From NCBI GenBank assembly GCA_027484165.1, contig JAIXWH010000027.1:1-40970 (forward strand): 40,970 nucleotides of DNA. The letters are read 5' to 3'. Source of the stretch: Chitinophagaceae bacterium. Lineage in GTDB: Bacteria; Bacteroidota; Bacteroidia; Chitinophagales; Chitinophagaceae. Below the pieces are notes generated by a model. That model ran no database searches, had not been told where the DNA came from, and worked only from the letters and a program-made list of their open reading frames with translations. Positions 1 through 8,157 of the stretch are shown here, one piece after another (the first letter of the stretch is position 1; each line of letters begins with the position of its first letter). The translations under genes and the position numbers were made by a program.

Positions 1-1595
1 ATGGCTGTCCAGAACCACCATTTTTTAAACAATAACTTTTTATCTTCTTCATGTTCTTTTCCTTCTGGTTTCATGAAACTCACTGCAAATACTGGATTGA
101 AAATAAAAGCAACAATTAAAGAGGCTGCTAAAGTCAGAATCAACATTGTAGGTAAATAAATCATGAACTTACCAATGATACCTTTCCAGAATAATAAGGG
201 GAAGAAGGGAGCGAGGGTAGTAGCTGTTCCTGCAAGTACAGGAATGAAAACTTCTCCCGCAGCTTCTTTAGCACTTTTAATGATTTTTATTTTTCCGTTG
301 TTGTAAATACGATGCGTGTTTTCAATCACCACAATCGCATCATCTACAATAATTCCCAATCCAAACAACAAGGCAAAAAGTACAATAAAATTAAGGGTTA
401 CCGGAGTTCCAACTATTGAATCTGCAATCGGTAAAAACAAGAAGGCAACGAATACGCTTAGGGGCACACTTAATGCAACAAAGAAGGCGTTGGTAACTCC
501 CATGAAAAACATCAAGACTATCAATACCAAAATAAATCCAATGATGATGGTATTTACCAAATCATTGAATGAAGTTGCAGTTGCTTTACTTTGGTCACCG
601 GTAATCACTACTTTTAAACTTGGAGGTAATTCTTCATTGGCCTGCATCTTAGCTACAATGTCTTTGATTTTTCCTGCAGCATTGATTAAGTTTTCACCTG
701 CTCTTTTAATGATGTTTATAGTAACCACATTTTTACCGTCTAAACGTGCGTAACTTTCTTTTTGTTTGATGGTGTCTTTCAACTCTGCAATATCTCTTAG
801 GTAAACGGTAGAACCTTGAGCGCTACTTCTTACAACAATATTCTGCAAATCATTTACACTGTTAAACTGACCTTTAACTTTTAAGGTTCTTCTCATGTCG
901 CCCACTTCAATCAATCCACCAGTGATATCATTATTTTCTCTGGAGATAGCATTTTCAATATCCATGAAACTGACACGAGCAGCCTGCATTTTGTATGGAT
1001 CTACATTTACTTGAATTTCTCTTTCAGGTGCACCTACGATTTCAGCACGGGTAATTTCAGGTAACTCTTCAAACTTATCCTGAAGTTTATCAGCAAACTG
1101 TTTTAATTTGATACCATCATAATCACCACTCACATTCACAAACATAATCGGCATTTCACTGAACGCAAATTCCTGTACATTAGGTTGCTGGGTTAGGTTG
1201 TTAGGCAAATCAGACTGAGCTTTATCAATTGCATCCTTTACTTTTTGTTTTGCCAATTCTGTTTTTACATCTGTATCAAATTCCACAACAATCAAACTGT
1301 AATCGGTTTGAGAAGTGCTGGTTATTTTTTTAACCTTAGCACCGCTGATTCCTTTCAGTTGTTTTTCGATGGGTCGTGTTACTAGGTTTTCAATGTCTTT
1401 AGGAGAATTTCCCACATACACAGTAGTCACACTGATGGTAGGAACCACGATATCTGGAAACTGTTCCTTAGGAAGGGTATTGAATTTATACAAGCCAAAA
1501 GCACTGATCAAAATCGCAATAATGTATACAGCAGTTCTGTTATCAACGGCCCAGCTAGTAGGCTTGAATTCTTTTATTTTATCTATAATGTTCAT
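1..1595 (-). CDS. RND efflux permease (AcrB/HAE1-like), C-terminus outside window
   Basis: This is the inner-membrane proton-driven pump of an RND efflux system. I translated the reverse strand from the ATG at 1595 (MNIIDKIKEFKPTSWAVDNR) and the frame stays open to the window edge, giving about 531 residues, roughly the first half of a normal 1,000-1,050 residue permease. The visible part has the N-terminal membrane helix, a periplasmic porter region with a QFPDI-type entry motif (KEQFPDIVVPTISVTTVY), and the TM4 motif GLGIIVDDAIVVIENTHRI whose paired Asp residues carry protons in the HAE1-type family. It is the last visible gene of the tetR-tolC-adaptor operon, 56 bases after the adaptor. 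The substrate cannot be read from sequence. The HAE1-type assignment rather than metal-efflux type rests on the DD pair and is moderately sure. Confidence 0.93.
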   Translation of the reverse strand, partial: MNIIDKIKEFKPTSWAVDNRTAVYIIAILISAFGLYKFNTLPKEQFPDIVVPTISVTTVYVGNSPKDIENLVTRPIEKQLKGISGAKVKKITSTSQTDYSLIVVEFDTDVKTELAKQKVKDAIDKAQSDLPNNLTQQPNVQEFAFSEMPIMFVNVSGDYDGIKLKQFADKLQDKFEELPEITRAEIVGAPEREIQVNVDPYKMQAARVSFMDIENAISRENNDITGGLIEVGDMRRTLKVKGQFNSVNDLQNIVVRSSAQGSTVYLRDIAELKDTIKQKESYARLDGKNVVTINIIKRAGENLINAAGKIKDIVAKMQANEELPPSLKVVITGDQSKATATSFNDLVNTIIIGFILVLIVLMFFMGVTNAFFVALSVPLSVFVAFLFLPIADSIVGTPVTLNFIVLFALLFGLGIIVDDAIVVIENTHRIYNNGKIKIIKSAKEAAGEVFIPVLAGTATTLAPFFPLLFWKGIIGKFMIYLPTMLILTLAASLIVAFIFNPVFAVSFMKPEGKEHEEDKKLLFKKWWFWTA

Positions 1596-1651
1596 CTCTA
1601 AAATTTATATATAACAACTAATATGCTAAAGTTAAAAAGTATAAAGGTTTA

Positions 1652-2845
1652 TTATTGTATAGTAACCATCTGTCCTTCATACAAATTTTGATAACCTGCA
1701 GTGATTAATTTTTCTCCTCCTGTCAAACCTGATTTTACTTCTACTAAATCAGCGTAAATGCTTCCCAAAACAACAATCTTTCTGGTAGCAACCATTTTGT
1801 TGTTTTTGTTTTCCATTACATAAACGTATTTATTGTTCTCATCGCTTTGAATCGTGTTTACTGGAATAACAACCGCTTTATCTGTAGCGTAGTCCAAAAT
1901 CTTCATGATTACAGACTGATTAGGCTTTAAAACATTATCGGTAGGAATTATTGCTTCAGCAACAAAACCTCTTTGTGAATTTTCGATGGTTTGTCCGATT
2001 AATGAAATAGATGTGTTTATTGTTTTATTTGCATCTTTAATATCTACAATAACAGGAGTTCCTTTTTTTACATTAGTTAAATAATTTTCAGGCACATTTG
2101 CCACCACTTTAAGTTTGCTTGTATTTACAATTTTGATTTGTCCCATACCCGAAAACAATTCGCCTACTTTTACCATAACAGTTTCAGCAACTCCATCTAC
2201 ATCGCTGTAAACAGAAGCTGTATTTAATTGCTCTGAAGCAATTTTTGTTTGTTCCTCAGCTGACTTCAATTGATTTTGTAAAGCCTCAACATTCGTTTTT
2301 GCGCTGATGAGTTGCACTTCAGTTCCAATTCCTTTTTGCCATAAATTATTCTGACGATCGTAAATATTTTTTGCATAATTCAATTGAGTTTTAATTCCTT
2401 CTAATTGTTGACGTGCAGCAGTATACGCCTGACGTAAAATGACCTCATCTAATTTTAATAATAACTGTCCCTTTTTTACCACATCACCTTCTTTAATAAA
2501 AATAGCTTTCACCTGACCGCCCATACCACGGGGAGTGATGTACGAAATATTTTCTGCATCCAATTTTCCTCGTAAGTCGATAAAGTGTTGAAACTTCTGT
2601 ATCGACACATCAGAAACTGCTACCAGTTTTAATTTTGAATTGTCTGAAGCTCCAGAATCTGCAAGACTTATCTCGCTTTGTAGTGCTTTGATTTCTTCAT
2701 CCAATTTGTTTTTTTGCGCTATCAATTTTGATAATTGATCTTTTTTATTTTTCACACTATTGTTTCCCTGATCTTTATTATTGCATGAAAACAGAAATAA
2801 GGAAATAGATAAAATGAGTGTTGAAATAAATCTTACTTGTTGCAT
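1652..2845 (-). CDS. RND efflux periplasmic adaptor (membrane fusion protein), lipoprotein
   Basis: This adaptor bridges the permease and the TolC-like channel in the periplasm. The 397-residue protein begins with a lipoprotein signal (LFLFSC, lipobox Cys at residue 21), so it is probably anchored in a membrane by lipid. A short coiled-coil segment (about residues 35-65) follows. A biotinyl-lipoyl half-motif (GGQVKAIFIKEGDVVKKGQLL) sits at about 109-130, then an alpha-helical hairpin (about 135-210) and the beta-barrel and membrane-proximal domains of the HlyD/MFP family. It lies 26 bases after the tolC-like gene and 56 bases before the permease on the same strand, so one transcript is likely. 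Length and domain order are normal for the family. Confidence 0.93.
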   Translation of the reverse strand: MQQVRFISTLILSISLFLFSCNNKDQGNNSVKNKKDQLSKLIAQKNKLDEEIKALQSEISLADSGASDNSKLKLVAVSDVSIQKFQHFIDLRGKLDAENISYITPRGMGGQVKAIFIKEGDVVKKGQLLLKLDEVILRQAYTAARQQLEGIKTQLNYAKNIYDRQNNLWQKGIGTEVQLISAKTNVEALQNQLKSAEEQTKIASEQLNTASVYSDVDGVAETVMVKVGELFSGMGQIKIVNTSKLKVVANVPENYLTNVKKGTPVIVDIKDANKTINTSISLIGQTIENSQRGFVAEAIIPTDNVLKPNQSVIMKILDYATDKAVVIPVNTIQSDENNKYVYVMENKNNKMVATRKIVVLGSIYADLVEVKSGLTGGEKLITAGYQNLYEGQMVTIQ

Positions 2846-2871
2846 ATGTTGTGTTTTGATATTTTAAAAAT

Positions 2872-4275
2872 TTATTGAAGCGTTCCGGTTGCTTTTAAGT
2901 AATCTATTTTAGAAATGATGGCATCATATAAAGCTCCATAATAGTTGTTTTGAGATAATTTTAATTCTGTCTGTGAGTTATAGATTTCCATGTTACTTCC
3001 TAATCCTTGTTCGTACTTGAACTTTGTTGAATTGTAAACTCCTTCAGCGAGAGTCACATTTTTCTTTTGATTTTCTAAAGTTTTTAAAGCACTTTCTAAT
3101 TTGAGTTTTGAAGAGGAAATATCTAACTGAATAGCTTGATCAAGACGTTCCATTGTATTTTTTGTTTTGAGCAGATCATATTTAGCTTTTTGTATTCTTG
3201 CATTTCTTGCACCGCCATCAAAAAGTGGAATAGACAATTTAACACCTACTAATGAAGTAGAAAACCAATCTCCTTTATCAAAAAAGGTAAAATCATTTCT
3301 TTGTGCATTTTTAGAGTAAGTTCCAAAAGCAGCTATAGTAGGTATTCTACTCAATTGATATCTTTTGATATTGAACTTGTTTAACTTTAATACAGTGTTC
3401 AACTGTTGATACTCTTTTCTGTTTTTGATATCAAAACTGTCAGATAGTGCTATAGCTTCTATTTCTTTTTCATCTAATGAGTCAGTTAAAACCAATGTGT
3501 CTTTTTGTGGAAGGTTGATTAGGAATTTAAGAGCAGCGTTTCCGATTTCTAGTTGATTGTCTATTTTTTCTTTTTCTGTTTTTAAATTGTTCAATTGTAC
3601 CTGAACTTTATCTACATCTAATTTTTCGGCAAATCCATTTTTATAAATTTCTTTGGTGTCGAATAAGAGTTTTTCAAAACGTTCAATATTTACTTCAATT
3701 GAAGTGGCTTGTTTTTTCCCAACCAAAAGTTGATAATACATTTTATAAACATTGGCTTTGATTTGCTCTTTAGTTACTTCAGCAGATTGAGCAGCTAATT
3801 TCAGAGCCGCACTTCTTGCTTTTAAACCGATGAAGACCTGGCCATCAAAAAGAATCTGAGAAAGATCTACGCCTCCTGATGCATTCCAAGCGGTACCGAA
3901 TTGAGCGGGCACACTTTTAAATCCACCACTTGGAAATTGAATTGCATTGCCTGATCCGTCTCTAACGCCATTATTCACCAATACATTATATACAGAGGGT
4001 GAAATAAAGTCGGGTAAAGTGGTTACCGGGATATCGAAATAATGTGTAACACCCACACTGGCATTCAATTGTGGCAAAGCAATAGCTGTAAATTCTTTAT
4101 TGGATTGTTTTTGAATTTGAATATCCAGCAAAGCATTTTTTATGTCAGTCGCATTTTTCATTGCATAATCAACAGCTTGTTTTGCAGAGAACTGACTTGT
4201 TTTTTGTGCGTCTGCTAATTCAGCTGCGACAATGAACAATAAAACGAATAAACTTCTTTTCAAAATTGATAACAT
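2872..4275 (-). CDS. TolC-family outer-membrane efflux channel
   Basis: This is the outer-membrane exit duct of the RND system. The 467 residues begin with a Sec signal peptide ending near AELADAQ. Two tandem outer-membrane efflux protein repeats follow, with long helical segments (for example KQSNKEFTAIALPQLNASVG and the C-terminal YEQGLGSNMEIYNSQTELKL, a typical TolC-family signature). It starts only 8 bases after the tetR stop codon, so it is the second gene of the operon and presumably under the same repressor. The function is well supported. Which substrates it exports is unknown. Confidence 0.93.
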   Translation of the reverse strand: MLSILKRSLFVLLFIVAAELADAQKTSQFSAKQAVDYAMKNATDIKNALLDIQIQKQSNKEFTAIALPQLNASVGVTHYFDIPVTTLPDFISPSVYNVLVNNGVRDGSGNAIQFPSGGFKSVPAQFGTAWNASGGVDLSQILFDGQVFIGLKARSAALKLAAQSAEVTKEQIKANVYKMYYQLLVGKKQATSIEVNIERFEKLLFDTKEIYKNGFAEKLDVDKVQVQLNNLKTEKEKIDNQLEIGNAALKFLINLPQKDTLVLTDSLDEKEIEAIALSDSFDIKNRKEYQQLNTVLKLNKFNIKRYQLSRIPTIAAFGTYSKNAQRNDFTFFDKGDWFSTSLVGVKLSIPLFDGGARNARIQKAKYDLLKTKNTMERLDQAIQLDISSSKLKLESALKTLENQKKNVTLAEGVYNSTKFKYEQGLGSNMEIYNSQTELKLSQNNYYGALYDAIISKIDYLKATGTLQ

Positions 4276-4283
4276 TTTTATTT

Positions 4284-4901
4284 TTACTTTTTTATTTTTT
4301 GTTGAATATATTTTTGAGTGATTTTATAACCTTTTGGTGAAACCATTCCAAAAAGAAAATGTGTTGAAATTTGTTCGGCAATCTCAACTAAATTTGACTT
4401 TACATGCTGTTGAAATTCAGGTTGAAATGGAATGATTATTGATTCAAGGCGATATCTTGTCATAATTTCCAGATTGATACCTTCCCTGTACAACTCTTCT
4501 TTAATTCCTCTATTGATATTTTCTTTTATGATATTGTACAGATACCCATTTTTATATTTCAGAAAAACTTTATAGGCTTCGGGATAATATTTGTGCATAT
4601 CAAATAAAATCGAAGGATTCATGTGATGAAACAATTCCGACATCTGTTGCATTGCTAAAAAAATCTCATGTACAGCATCTATTGCTCTTTTTCTGTCAAT
4701 TTCGCAGGTTTCCTGATTTTTATTGATGATGGCAGCGATGACTTGTTTTACCAATTGTTCTTTATCAGAATAAAATTGATAAATGGTTTTTTTGCTGATG
4801 CCAATTTTAGCGGCAATATCATCCATGCTCACACTTTTAAGTCCATATTGCATAAACAGGGAGTGTGCTTCTAGTTGAATCCTTAATGCCGTATCGGTCA
4901 T
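4284..4901 (-). CDS. TetR/AcrR-family transcriptional repressor of the efflux operon
   Basis: A 205-residue one-component regulator. The N-terminal helix-turn-helix is clear (about residues 22-52: SVSMDDIAAKIGISKKTIYQ followed by FYSDKEQLV), and the rest is a helical ligand-binding and dimerisation domain with no recognisable relative. It is the first gene of the tetR-tolC-adaptor-permease operon. Just upstream is a -7 promoter element and a 28-bp inverted repeat that overlaps the promoter region, which suggests autorepression together with control of the pump. The likely inducer is a pump substrate, by analogy with TetR/AcrR; this is inference. Confidence 0.92.
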   Translation of the reverse strand: MTDTALRIQLEAHSLFMQYGLKSVSMDDIAAKIGISKKTIYQFYSDKEQLVKQVIAAIINKNQETCEIDRKRAIDAVHEIFLAMQQMSELFHHMNPSILFDMHKYYPEAYKVFLKYKNGYLYNIIKENINRGIKEELYREGINLEIMTRYRLESIIIPFQPEFQQHVKSNLVEIAEQISTHFLFGMVSPKGYKITQKYIQQKIKK

Positions 4902-4920
4902 GTTATTAAATATTGCGCCG

Positions 4921-4928
4921 CAAAACTA
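4921..4928 (-). promoter_or_regulatory. -7 promoter element for the tetR efflux operon
   Basis: On the minus strand the bases read TAGTTTTG, a full match to the Bacteroidota TAnnTTTG element. It lies 20 bases upstream of the tetR start codon. I do not see a good TTTG -33 element at 17-23 bases further upstream. Confidence 0.5.
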
Positions 4929-4929
4929 A

Positions 4930-4957
4930 GGAAACTATTTATGTAAAAAAAGTTTCC
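4930..4957. promoter_or_regulatory. Likely TetR operator (inverted repeat GGAAACT-N14-AGTTTCC)
   Basis: A perfect 7-bp inverted repeat, GGAAACT at 4930-4936 and AGTTTCC at 4951-4957, spans 28 bases and lies directly upstream of the -7 element of the tetR operon. Position and symmetry are those of a TetR-family operator. The same intergenic space drives the divergent DUF502 gene, but its promoter is about 45-70 bases further away. Confidence 0.55.
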
Positions 4958-4999
4958 AATGTATTATTTTATGAATAGAGCTGTTTATTAATATATTGT

Positions 5000-5028
5000 T
5001 TTGTAAACACACATCTATATTATCTTTG
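5000..5028 (+). promoter_or_regulatory. Promoter for the DUF502 gene (TTTG-N17-TATCTTTG)
   Basis: TTTG at 5000-5003 and TATCTTTG at 5021-5028 match the Bacteroidota -33 (TTTG) and -7 (TAnnTTTG) elements with 17-base spacing. The start codon at 5046 is 18 bases downstream. Confidence 0.6.
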
Positions 5029-5045
5029 ATCAAAATATTTTAAAA

Positions 5046-5690
5046 ATGAACAATAAGTTTCAATACAAAAAGCTATTGCAATATTTTTTACAGGGTTTAT
5101 TGGTGCTTGCTCCTGTTTTGATTACTTTTTACATCTTATTTTCTGTTGTATCGTCTATTGATAGTTTAATACCCATATTTACGGTTACTGATGAACGTGG
5201 CTTGGTTAAAGTGCAGAATTATGGTTTGGGTTTTATCATCATTATTTTGCTCATCGTATTGATTGGATATTTCAGCTATTTCCTTATCTCTAATAAAATT
5301 GTTGTTTTCTTAGACAGATTGATGCAACGCTTACCTGGATTGAAACATATCTATTCTACCACCCGTGATTTTTTTGAAGCTTTTGCCGGTGATAAAAAGA
5401 AATTCACTGTGAATGTATTGGCTAATGTTGATGACAACGATGTTTGGCGAATAGGATTTATAACGAAAGATGACATGGAAGAGTTTGGTTTGAAAGATTA
5501 TGTAGCTGTTTATATACCCATGGCTTATTCTGTAGCTGGAAATGTTTATGTGATACCTAAATCAAGAGTAAAAGAAATTACTCATATCAGCAGTTCTCAA
5601 ACGATGAAGTTTGCGGTGAGCGGTGGTGTTACACATATTGATGAGATCGATGAGGAGGATGTTCCCTCAGGATCTCCGGACACCCGTTAA
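5046..5690 (+). CDS. DUF502 family membrane protein
   Basis: A 214-residue protein with the full DUF502 pattern. It has two membrane segments (about residues 15-38 and 57-82), a GLKHIYSTTRDFFEAF motif after the second, and a soluble C-terminal domain with TKDD and a VYIPMAYSVAGNVYVIP segment, where the family usually has PTTPNPTSG. The function of DUF502 proteins is not established. The gene has its own promoter and is divergent from the efflux operon. Its last ten codons (from about 5661) run into a repeated 20-bp sequence shared with the intergenic DNA just after the stop codon, so the C-terminus may have been rewritten by a repeat. Confidence 0.9.
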   Translation: MNNKFQYKKLLQYFLQGLLVLAPVLITFYILFSVVSSIDSLIPIFTVTDERGLVKVQNYGLGFIIIILLIVLIGYFSYFLISNKIVVFLDRLMQRLPGLKHIYSTTRDFFEAFAGDKKKFTVNVLANVDDNDVWRIGFITKDDMEEFGLKDYVAVYIPMAYSVAGNVYVIPKSRVKEITHISSSQTMKFAVSGGVTHIDEIDEEDVPSGSPDTR

Positions 5691-5715
5691 GCCCGCTCAG
5701 GGCCTCCGAACACCC
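5666..5715 (+). repeat. Two imperfect 20-bp direct repeats, 30-bp period
   Basis: The repeat unit is CTCAGGATCTCCGGACACCC at 5666-5685 and CTCAGGGCCTCCGAACACCC at 5696-5715, with 17 of 20 positions identical. The first copy is inside the 3' end of the DUF502 gene and the second is after the stop codon. Both are GC-richer than their surroundings. Confidence 0.7.
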
Positions 5716-5799
5716 TTTGTGAAAAATCTTTTCTATTTAAAGTTTTTTTCACCTTTCTTCAACTCCCACACTCGCTAATTTTATTTTTTATTCATCAAG

Positions 5800-6768
5800 A
5801 TGAAAAATAAAATAGTCTTTACCCTAATGCTTCTGCTTGCTTATCAATTCACCTATTCCTGGGGCTTCTATGCTCATGGTAAGATCAATTACTATGCCGT
5901 TTTTTTGTTACCTCCTGAGATGTTGATTTTATACAAACCGAACTTGTTTTTTTTAAGTGAACATGCAACCGACCCCGATAAAAGAAGGTATGCTGTTGCT
6001 GAGGAAGGCCCCAGGCATTACCTCGACATAGATCATTATGGAAAATATCCTTTTAATGATCTTCCCAGAAAATGGAATGATGCTGTTCAAAAATTTTCAG
6101 AAGATTCCATCAAGGCCCATGGTATTGTGCCCTGGCATATTCAGGTGATGCTCAATAGACTCACTAAGGCATTTGAACAAAAAGATATTAATGCTATTCT
6201 CAAAAACAGCGCAGAAATAGGGCACTATATATCCGACGCCCATGTGCCATTGCATGCAAGCAGCAACCACAACGGACAACTAACTAATCAAAAAGGGATT
6301 CATGGTTTTTGGGAAAGTCGCGTTCCCGAGCTTTTGGCTGAAAAAGAGTTTGATTTTTTTATTGGAAAAGCAGACTATATCAGCAACCCCTCTAACTTTA
6401 TTTGGAACCGGATTTTAGAAAGCTCCAAAGCAACCGACAGTGTTTTACTATTTGAAAAACAACTTACCAACAAGTTTGATGAAGATAAAAAATACGCATT
6501 CGAAGAAAGAAATGGGATACTTGTAAAACAATATTCATCAGAGTTCACAATAGCGTATAATCAACAACTGAATGGAATGGTAGAAAGAAGAATGCGTCAG
6601 GCTATTTATGCTGTTGCCTCTTTTTGGTACACAGCATGGGTTAATGCAGGTCAGCCTGATCTTAAAAATTTAGCCCATCAAAAATTTTCAGAAACCGAAA
6701 TCAAAGAATTTGAATTATTGAATCAGCAATGGAAATCCGGAAGTAAAATGATTGGAAGGGAGGAGTAG
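5800..6768 (+). CDS. S1/P1 nuclease / phospholipase C-like zinc hydrolase, secreted
   Basis: A 322-residue secreted protein. After the signal peptide the mature chain would start with Trp21 (SWGFYAHG), the free N-terminal Trp that binds zinc in S1/P1 nucleases and zinc-dependent phospholipase C. Other likely zinc ligands follow: His26, the Asp/His in YLDIDHYG, the HYISDAHVPLHA segment and the later GIHGFWESRVPEL segment. These fit the fold family's GD-HQPLH...LH-WD pattern. The sequence does not tell whether the substrate is nucleic acid or phospholipid. The gene stands alone, with a 109-base gap before it and a repeat-rich gap after it. Confidence 0.82.
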   Translation: MKNKIVFTLMLLLAYQFTYSWGFYAHGKINYYAVFLLPPEMLILYKPNLFFLSEHATDPDKRRYAVAEEGPRHYLDIDHYGKYPFNDLPRKWNDAVQKFSEDSIKAHGIVPWHIQVMLNRLTKAFEQKDINAILKNSAEIGHYISDAHVPLHASSNHNGQLTNQKGIHGFWESRVPELLAEKEFDFFIGKADYISNPSNFIWNRILESSKATDSVLLFEKQLTNKFDEDKKYAFEERNGILVKQYSSEFTIAYNQQLNGMVERRMRQAIYAVASFWYTAWVNAGQPDLKNLAHQKFSETEIKEFELLNQQWKSGSKMIGREE

Positions 6769-6782
6769 GGTGTGATTAGTTG

Positions 6783-6950
6783 AAAGGTTGATTTGGCGAT
6801 TTGAAGATTTGCTTTAATTTTCCGCCTTCGCGCCTTTGTGGCAATACTCAAATTCAAGTTTAAAAGGTTTGAAAGGTTCATTGAGTTGAATAGGTTGATT
6901 GTAGAAATTAAAAGAAACTTAGCGAAACTTAGTGCCTTTGTGCCAATACA
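6783..6950. repeat. Repeat-rich intergenic stretch with GCCTTTGTGnCAATAC copies
   Basis: The 280-base gap between the hydrolase and serC holds no gene. GCCTTTGTGGCAATAC (6832-6847) recurs as GCCTTTGTGCCAATAC (6934-6949), 15 of 16 identical. GAAAGGTT and AGGTTGATT words recur around 6783-6900. The CTTAGCGAAACTTAGTGCC context resembles a sequence family I have seen in intergenic DNA of many Bacteroidota genomes; that resemblance is from memory, not from a search. Confidence 0.6.
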
Positions 6951-6993
6951 CAAACTTCTGAAACCTTAAATAGATGAAACCTTTATAATTTCT

Positions 6994-7001
6994 TACCTTT
7001 G
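6994..7001 (+). promoter_or_regulatory. -7 promoter element for serC
   Basis: TACCTTTG matches TAnnTTTG and lies 47 bases before the serC start. No clear -33 element is seen at the usual spacing. Confidence 0.45.
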
Positions 7002-7048
7002 CCCATTATAAATAAGTATTAAACCGTTAAAGGTAATCAACGTAAATA

Positions 7049-8116
7049 ATGATTCACAATTTCAACGCAGGGCCGTCAATTTTACCTAAAGAAGTGCTTG
7101 AACAAGCGGCACAGTCAGTTCTCAACTATAATAATACAGGGTTATCTATTTTGGAAATGGGGCATCGTACACCAGAGTTTACCGCTGTTATGGAAGAAGC
7201 CAGGGCTTTGGTTAAGGAATTAATGAATCTCGACGATGACCATCAGGTACTTTTTTTGCATGGAGGCGCTTCTACACAATTCATGCAGGTTCCTATGAAT
7301 TTCTTAGATCCAAAAGATACAAGCGCTTATGCCGATACCGGTGTTTGGAGTAGTAAAGCCATTAAGGAAGCCAAACTTTTTAGTAAGGTTGATGTGGTTT
7401 GTTCTTCCAAGGAAAAAAATTACAGCTTTATTCCTAATGATTTTGCAGTGCCAAATGATGCAAAATATTTTCATATTACTACAAACAATACCATTTACGG
7501 AACACAATGGCAGTCTATTCCCAAAACAAGCAACGTTATGGTTGCAGATATGAGCAGTGATATTTTTAGCCGACAATTAAATTTTAATGAATTCGGATTG
7601 ATTTATGCTGGTGCACAAAAAAATATGGGACCTGCTGGCGTTAATTTGGTTGTAGTCAATCAAAATATTTTAGGAAAAGTAAAACATACCATTCCAACCA
7701 TGATGGATTATCGCAATCATATTGCTGAAGGCAGTATGTTGAATACTCCTCCCGTATTTGCAGTTTATGTATGCATGCTTACCTTAAGATGGTTGAAATC
7801 GATTGGAGGTATTTCTGCTGTTGAAAAACTAAATCAACAAAAAGCAGAACTACTTTACAACGAAATAGATAATAATGAATTGTTTAAAACAAATGTGGTT
7901 AAAGAAGACAGAAGTAAAATGAATGTTTGTTTTGTGATGAATGACCCCAATCTGGAGAAACCTTTTTATGAATACTTAAAATCAAATGGTGTTTATGGAA
8001 TCAAAGGACATCGTTTGTCTGGCGGATTCAGAGCATCATTGTATAACGCACTTCCATTGAGTAGTGTAGAATATCTGGTTGAATTGATGCAGGAATTCAA
8101 ACAATCTCAGGCATAA
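7049..8116 (+). CDS. serC: Phosphoserine aminotransferase SerC
   Basis: SerC converts 3-phosphohydroxypyruvate and glutamate to phosphoserine and 2-oxoglutarate in serine biosynthesis, and also serves pyridoxal phosphate synthesis in some bacteria. The 355-residue protein has the family start HNFNAGPSILPKEVLEQAAQ, the GHRTPEF segment, LHGGASTQF, and the PLP-binding Lys191 in YAGAQKNMGPAG. It ends with GHRLSGGFRASLYNALP, which binds the phosphate. Length and motifs are normal and nothing is missing. No serA is in the window; a DUF1015 gene follows 41 bases later, an association known from other Bacteroidota and Firmicutes. Confidence 0.97.
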   Translation: MIHNFNAGPSILPKEVLEQAAQSVLNYNNTGLSILEMGHRTPEFTAVMEEARALVKELMNLDDDHQVLFLHGGASTQFMQVPMNFLDPKDTSAYADTGVWSSKAIKEAKLFSKVDVVCSSKEKNYSFIPNDFAVPNDAKYFHITTNNTIYGTQWQSIPKTSNVMVADMSSDIFSRQLNFNEFGLIYAGAQKNMGPAGVNLVVVNQNILGKVKHTIPTMMDYRNHIAEGSMLNTPPVFAVYVCMLTLRWLKSIGGISAVEKLNQQKAELLYNEIDNNELFKTNVVKEDRSKMNVCFVMNDPNLEKPFYEYLKSNGVYGIKGHRLSGGFRASLYNALPLSSVEYLVELMQEFKQSQA

Positions 8117-8157
8117 ACTGCTCAATTGATTTTTTAATTAGTTTAATTATACAAAAT

